A DNA stretch of 6,503 bases from NCBI GenBank assembly GCA_905370255.1, contig CAJPKC010000068.1, forward strand, positions 1-6,503. The letters are read 5' to 3'. This document shows positions 4,962 to 6,503 of this stretch, piece after piece. The notes under the pieces were generated by a model. The model saw nothing but the letters and a program-made list of their open reading frames with translations. It ran no database searches and was not told the origin of the DNA. Numbering within the stretch: the stretch's first letter is position 1; the number at the start of each line of letters is the position of its first letter. A program made the translations under genes and the position numbers. The DNA comes from Streptococcus oralis. Lineage in GTDB: Bacteria > Bacillota > Bacilli > Lactobacillales > Streptococcaceae.

Positions 4962-4996
4962 ACCTTCTAATAATAAAAATAAATAAAGGAGATTCC

Positions 4997-6133
4997 ATGA
5001 TTCATTTTTCTATTAATAAAAATTTATTCCTGCAATCATTAAATATTACTAAACGTGCTATTAGTTCAAAAAATGCTATTCCTGTTTTATCAACTATTAA
5101 AATTGATGTGACTAACGAAGGAATTACATTAATTGGATCAAATGGTCAAATTTCAATTGAGAATTTCATTTCTCAAAAAGATGAAAATGCAGGTCTTTTG
5201 ATTAACTCTTTAGGATCAATTCTTTTAGAAGCTTCTTTCTTTATCAATGTTGTTTCTAGTCTTCCAGATGTGACTCTTGATTTTAAAGAAATTGAACAAC
5301 ATCAAATTGTACTAACAAGTGGAAAATCAGAAATTACTCTGAAAGGAAAAGACAGCGAACAGTATCCACGTATTCAGGAAATTGCAGCAAGTAATCCTCT
5401 AGTTCTTGAAACAAAACTTCTTAAGAAAATTATCAATGAAACAGCTTTTGCTGCAAGTACACAAGAAAGTCGTCCAATTTTGACTGGTGTTCACTTTGTT
5501 TTGAGTAATCATCAAGAATTAAAAACAGTTGCAACAGACTCACATCGTCTCAGTCAGAAAAAATTAACTCTTGAAAAAAATAGTGATAATTTTGATGTTG
5601 TTATCCCAAGTCGCTCTCTACGCGAATTTTCAGCTGTTTTTACGGACGATATCGAAACAGTAGAGATTTTCTTCGCAAACAACCAAATTCTCTTTAGAAG
5701 CGAAAATATTAGCTTCTATACACGTCTCTTAGAAGGTAATTATCCTGATACAGATCGCTTAATTCCAACAGACTTTAATACGATAGTGACTTTTGATGTT
5801 GTGAATCTACGTCAATCTATGGAGCGTGCACGTCTTTTATCAAGTGCTACTCAAAATGGAACTGTAAAATTAGAAATCAAACAAGGAGTAGTTACAGCTC
5901 ATGTAAATTCTCCAGAAGTTGGTAAAGTAAACGAAGAAATCGATACAATTGCTGTATCTGGTGAAGATTTAACTATTAGCTTTAACCCAACTTACTTGAT
6001 TGAAGCACTAAAAGCCTTGAATAGTGAAAAGGTAACAATCAGCTTCATTTCAGCAGTTCGTCCATTTACCTTGGTACCAGCTGATACAGATGAAGATTTC
6101 ATGCAGCTGATTACACCAGTTCGTACAAATTAA
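4997..6133 (+). CDS. dnaN: DnaN, DNA polymerase III beta subunit (sliding clamp)
   Basis: 378 residues, normal streptococcal length. The beta clamp dimerises into a ring around DNA and tethers polymerase III; it also binds other replication and repair proteins through their clamp-binding motifs. Three repeated clamp domains are expected at about 1-125, 126-250 and 251-378. Recognisable pieces are the N-terminal MIHFSINKNLFLQSLNITKR with NAIPVLSTIKI (26-36), TGVHFVL in domain 2, the ATDSHRLS motif at about 179-186, EGNYPDTDRLIP in the domain 2-3 link, and the terminal LITPVRTN, a variant of the usual MP-R-L-type end that helps form the peptide pocket. A good ribosome site AAAGGAG (4985-4991) precedes the ATG. 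An intrinsic terminator follows the stop. Transcripts may come from dnaA read-through and/or a promoter in the spacer. Confidence 0.97.
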   Translation: MIHFSINKNLFLQSLNITKRAISSKNAIPVLSTIKIDVTNEGITLIGSNGQISIENFISQKDENAGLLINSLGSILLEASFFINVVSSLPDVTLDFKEIEQHQIVLTSGKSEITLKGKDSEQYPRIQEIAASNPLVLETKLLKKIINETAFAASTQESRPILTGVHFVLSNHQELKTVATDSHRLSQKKLTLEKNSDNFDVVIPSRSLREFSAVFTDDIETVEIFFANNQILFRSENISFYTRLLEGNYPDTDRLIPTDFNTIVTFDVVNLRQSMERARLLSSATQNGTVKLEIKQGVVTAHVNSPEVGKVNEEIDTIAVSGEDLTISFNPTYLIEALKALNSEKVTISFISAVRPFTLVPADTDEDFMQLITPVRTN

Positions 6134-6136
6134 GTT

Positions 6137-6165
6137 AAAGAGGTTGAGCCTAGCTCACCTCTTTT
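6137..6165 (+). terminator. Intrinsic terminator of dnaN
   Basis: The stem AAAGAGG (6137-6143) plus TGAGC (6145-6149) pairs with GCTCA (6153-6157) plus CCTCTTT (6158-6164), with a single bulged T at 6144 and a 3-base loop. The descending arm ends in TTTT (6162-6165). The T-run is short and runs straight into the next promoter. Confidence 0.8.
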
Positions 6166-6166
6166 A

Positions 6167-6175
6167 TGATATAAT
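6167..6175 (+). promoter_or_regulatory. Extended -10 promoter of the DUF951 gene
   Basis: TGATATAAT: TG, one base, then a consensus TATAAT at 6170-6175. The start would be near 6182, leaving about 18 leader bases that include AAGGAGAG (6188-6195). The -35 region lies inside the dnaN terminator hairpin. Confidence 0.75.
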
Positions 6176-6199
6176 CAGAAATATGAAAAGGAGAGTAGT

Positions 6200-6394
6200 A
6201 TGTATCAAGTTGGAAATTTTGTTGAAATGAAAAAACCACATGCTTGTACAATCAAATCTACAGGCAAAAAAGCGAATCGTTGGGAAATTACACGTCTAGG
6301 TGCAGATATCAAAATAAAATGCAGTAATTGTGATCATGTTGTCATGATGAGTCGCTATGATTTTGAAAGAAAAATGAGTAAAATTATCGACTAA
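6200..6394 (+). CDS. DUF951 family small protein, function unknown
   Basis: 64 residues, with a strong ribosome site AAGGAGAG (6188-6195) 4 bases before the ATG. The pattern KKPHAC (11-16), then WEITRLGADIKIKCSNCDHVV (28-48), then MSRYDFERKM is the signature of the DUF951 (YyzM-like) family found near the origin in many Firmicutes. Cys16, Cys41 and Cys44, with His14 or His46, could bind a metal such as zinc; this is inference from the C-x2-C spacing. The protein is basic and has no signal peptide or membrane segment, so it should be cytoplasmic. It sits between dnaN and ychF with its own promoter. The neighbourhood is conserved in streptococci, but I know of no demonstrated role. Confidence 0.9.
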   Translation: MYQVGNFVEMKKPHACTIKSTGKKANRWEITRLGADIKIKCSNCDHVVMMSRYDFERKMSKIID

Positions 6395-6405
6395 TGCAAG
6401 GAGTT

Positions 6406-6431
6406 AGAGGGTTAGCAAGTTTTCCCTTTTT
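6406..6431 (+). terminator. Possible weak terminator of the DUF951 gene
   Basis: AGAGGG (6406-6411) can pair with CCCTTT (6424-6429), with one G-U pair and a 12-base loop, followed by T to 6431. The stem is short, so this is tentative. Confidence 0.3.
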
Positions 6432-6432
6432 G

Positions 6433-6441
6433 TGTTATAAT
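6433..6441 (+). promoter_or_regulatory. Extended -10 promoter of ychF
   Basis: TGTTATAAT: TG, one base, then TATAAT at 6436-6441. The start is predicted near 6448, about 30 bases before the ychF ATG. A GGAG ribosome site at 6463-6466 is rather far (11 bases) from the ATG. Confidence 0.7.
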
Positions 6442-6477
6442 ATTGAAGATTGAAATGTGAACGGAGAATGAGAAATT

Positions 6478-6503
6478 ATGGCTTTAACAGCAGGTATCGT
6501 GGG
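6478..6503 (+). CDS. ychF: YchF/EngD, redox-regulated ATPase of the OBG GTPase family (first codons only)
   Basis: Only MALTAGIVG is visible before the window ends. That is the start of YchF proteins, where AGIVG leads into the P-loop G1 motif (typically AGIVGLPNVGKS). The position right after the DUF951 gene next to dnaN is the usual place of ychF in streptococci. YchF is a ribosome-associated P-loop nucleotidase that prefers ATP. The call rests on nine residues and on gene order. Confidence 0.85.

Larger units (their letters stand above)
4839..4996. other. oriC, unwinding part between dnaA and dnaN
   Basis: A non-coding region with a perfect reverse DnaA box (4841-4849), a 12-bp AT-rich inverted repeat, an 8/9 DnaA box (4925-4933), DnaA-trio triplets (4947-4961) and an AT-only-like tract (about 4968-4985) before the dnaN ribosome site. 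The order box, short GC-richer spacer, trios, AT-rich DNA matches the basal unwinding system described for Bacillus subtilis, so strand opening is expected here rather than upstream of dnaA. Confidence 0.85.

Noticed and set aside
1..6503. parS sites for ParB
   Set aside because: I looked for the CACGTG core of the TGTTTCACGTGAAACA-type palindrome and found none; the nearest origin parS sites must lie outside this window.
1..6503. Insertion sequences, CRISPR repeats, BOX or RUP elements, riboswitches
   Set aside because: No transposase fragments, regularly spaced repeats or recognisable aptamer structures are visible, and every gene fits the conserved origin neighbourhood.

Overview
The window is the chromosomal replication-origin region of a low-GC Streptococcus, most likely of the mitis group. 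The gene order is comD - tRNA-Arg - rlmH - htrA - parB - dnaA - dnaN - DUF951 gene - ychF, which I know from S. pneumoniae and its relatives. The proteins look like those of S. pneumoniae but are clearly diverged (ParB, the HtrA N-terminus, DnaA domain II), so a commensal relative is more likely than S. pneumoniae itself. No mobile element, CRISPR array or horizontally acquired cargo is visible.

Left part (1-1080, minus strand). The 5' end of comD, the histidine kinase receptor for the competence pheromone, runs off the left edge. Upstream of it are a ComE-type direct-repeat promoter, the intrinsic terminator of a tRNA, the tRNA-Arg(UCU) gene with its promoter, and rlmH. The comC pheromone gene, which normally sits between this promoter and comD, is not there: the promoter leads almost straight into comD. 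This is the most unusual thing in the window.

Middle part (1081-3285, plus strand). The divergent rlmH/htrA intergenic region holds a DnaA box inside a perfect inverted repeat and a CiaR-type direct repeat feeding the htrA promoter. htrA (surface serine protease) and parB (chromosome-partitioning CTPase) follow, and parB ends in an intrinsic terminator. Both parB and rlmH seem to have a -10 element so close to the start codon, with no Shine-Dalgarno sequence, that leaderless mRNAs are predicted.

Right part (3286-6503, plus strand). This is a bipartite oriC. A cluster of DnaA boxes lies upstream of dnaA. A second element between dnaA and dnaN has DnaA boxes, a run of DnaA-trio triplets and an AT-rich unwinding stretch. 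dnaN (sliding clamp), a small DUF951 gene and the first codons of the YchF GTPase gene follow, each with its own extended -10 promoter. The genes cover replication initiation (DnaA, DnaN), origin organisation (ParB), ribosome maturation or function (RlmH, YchF) and the competence/CiaR stress circuit (ComD, HtrA). No intergenic stretch exceeds about 215 bases.
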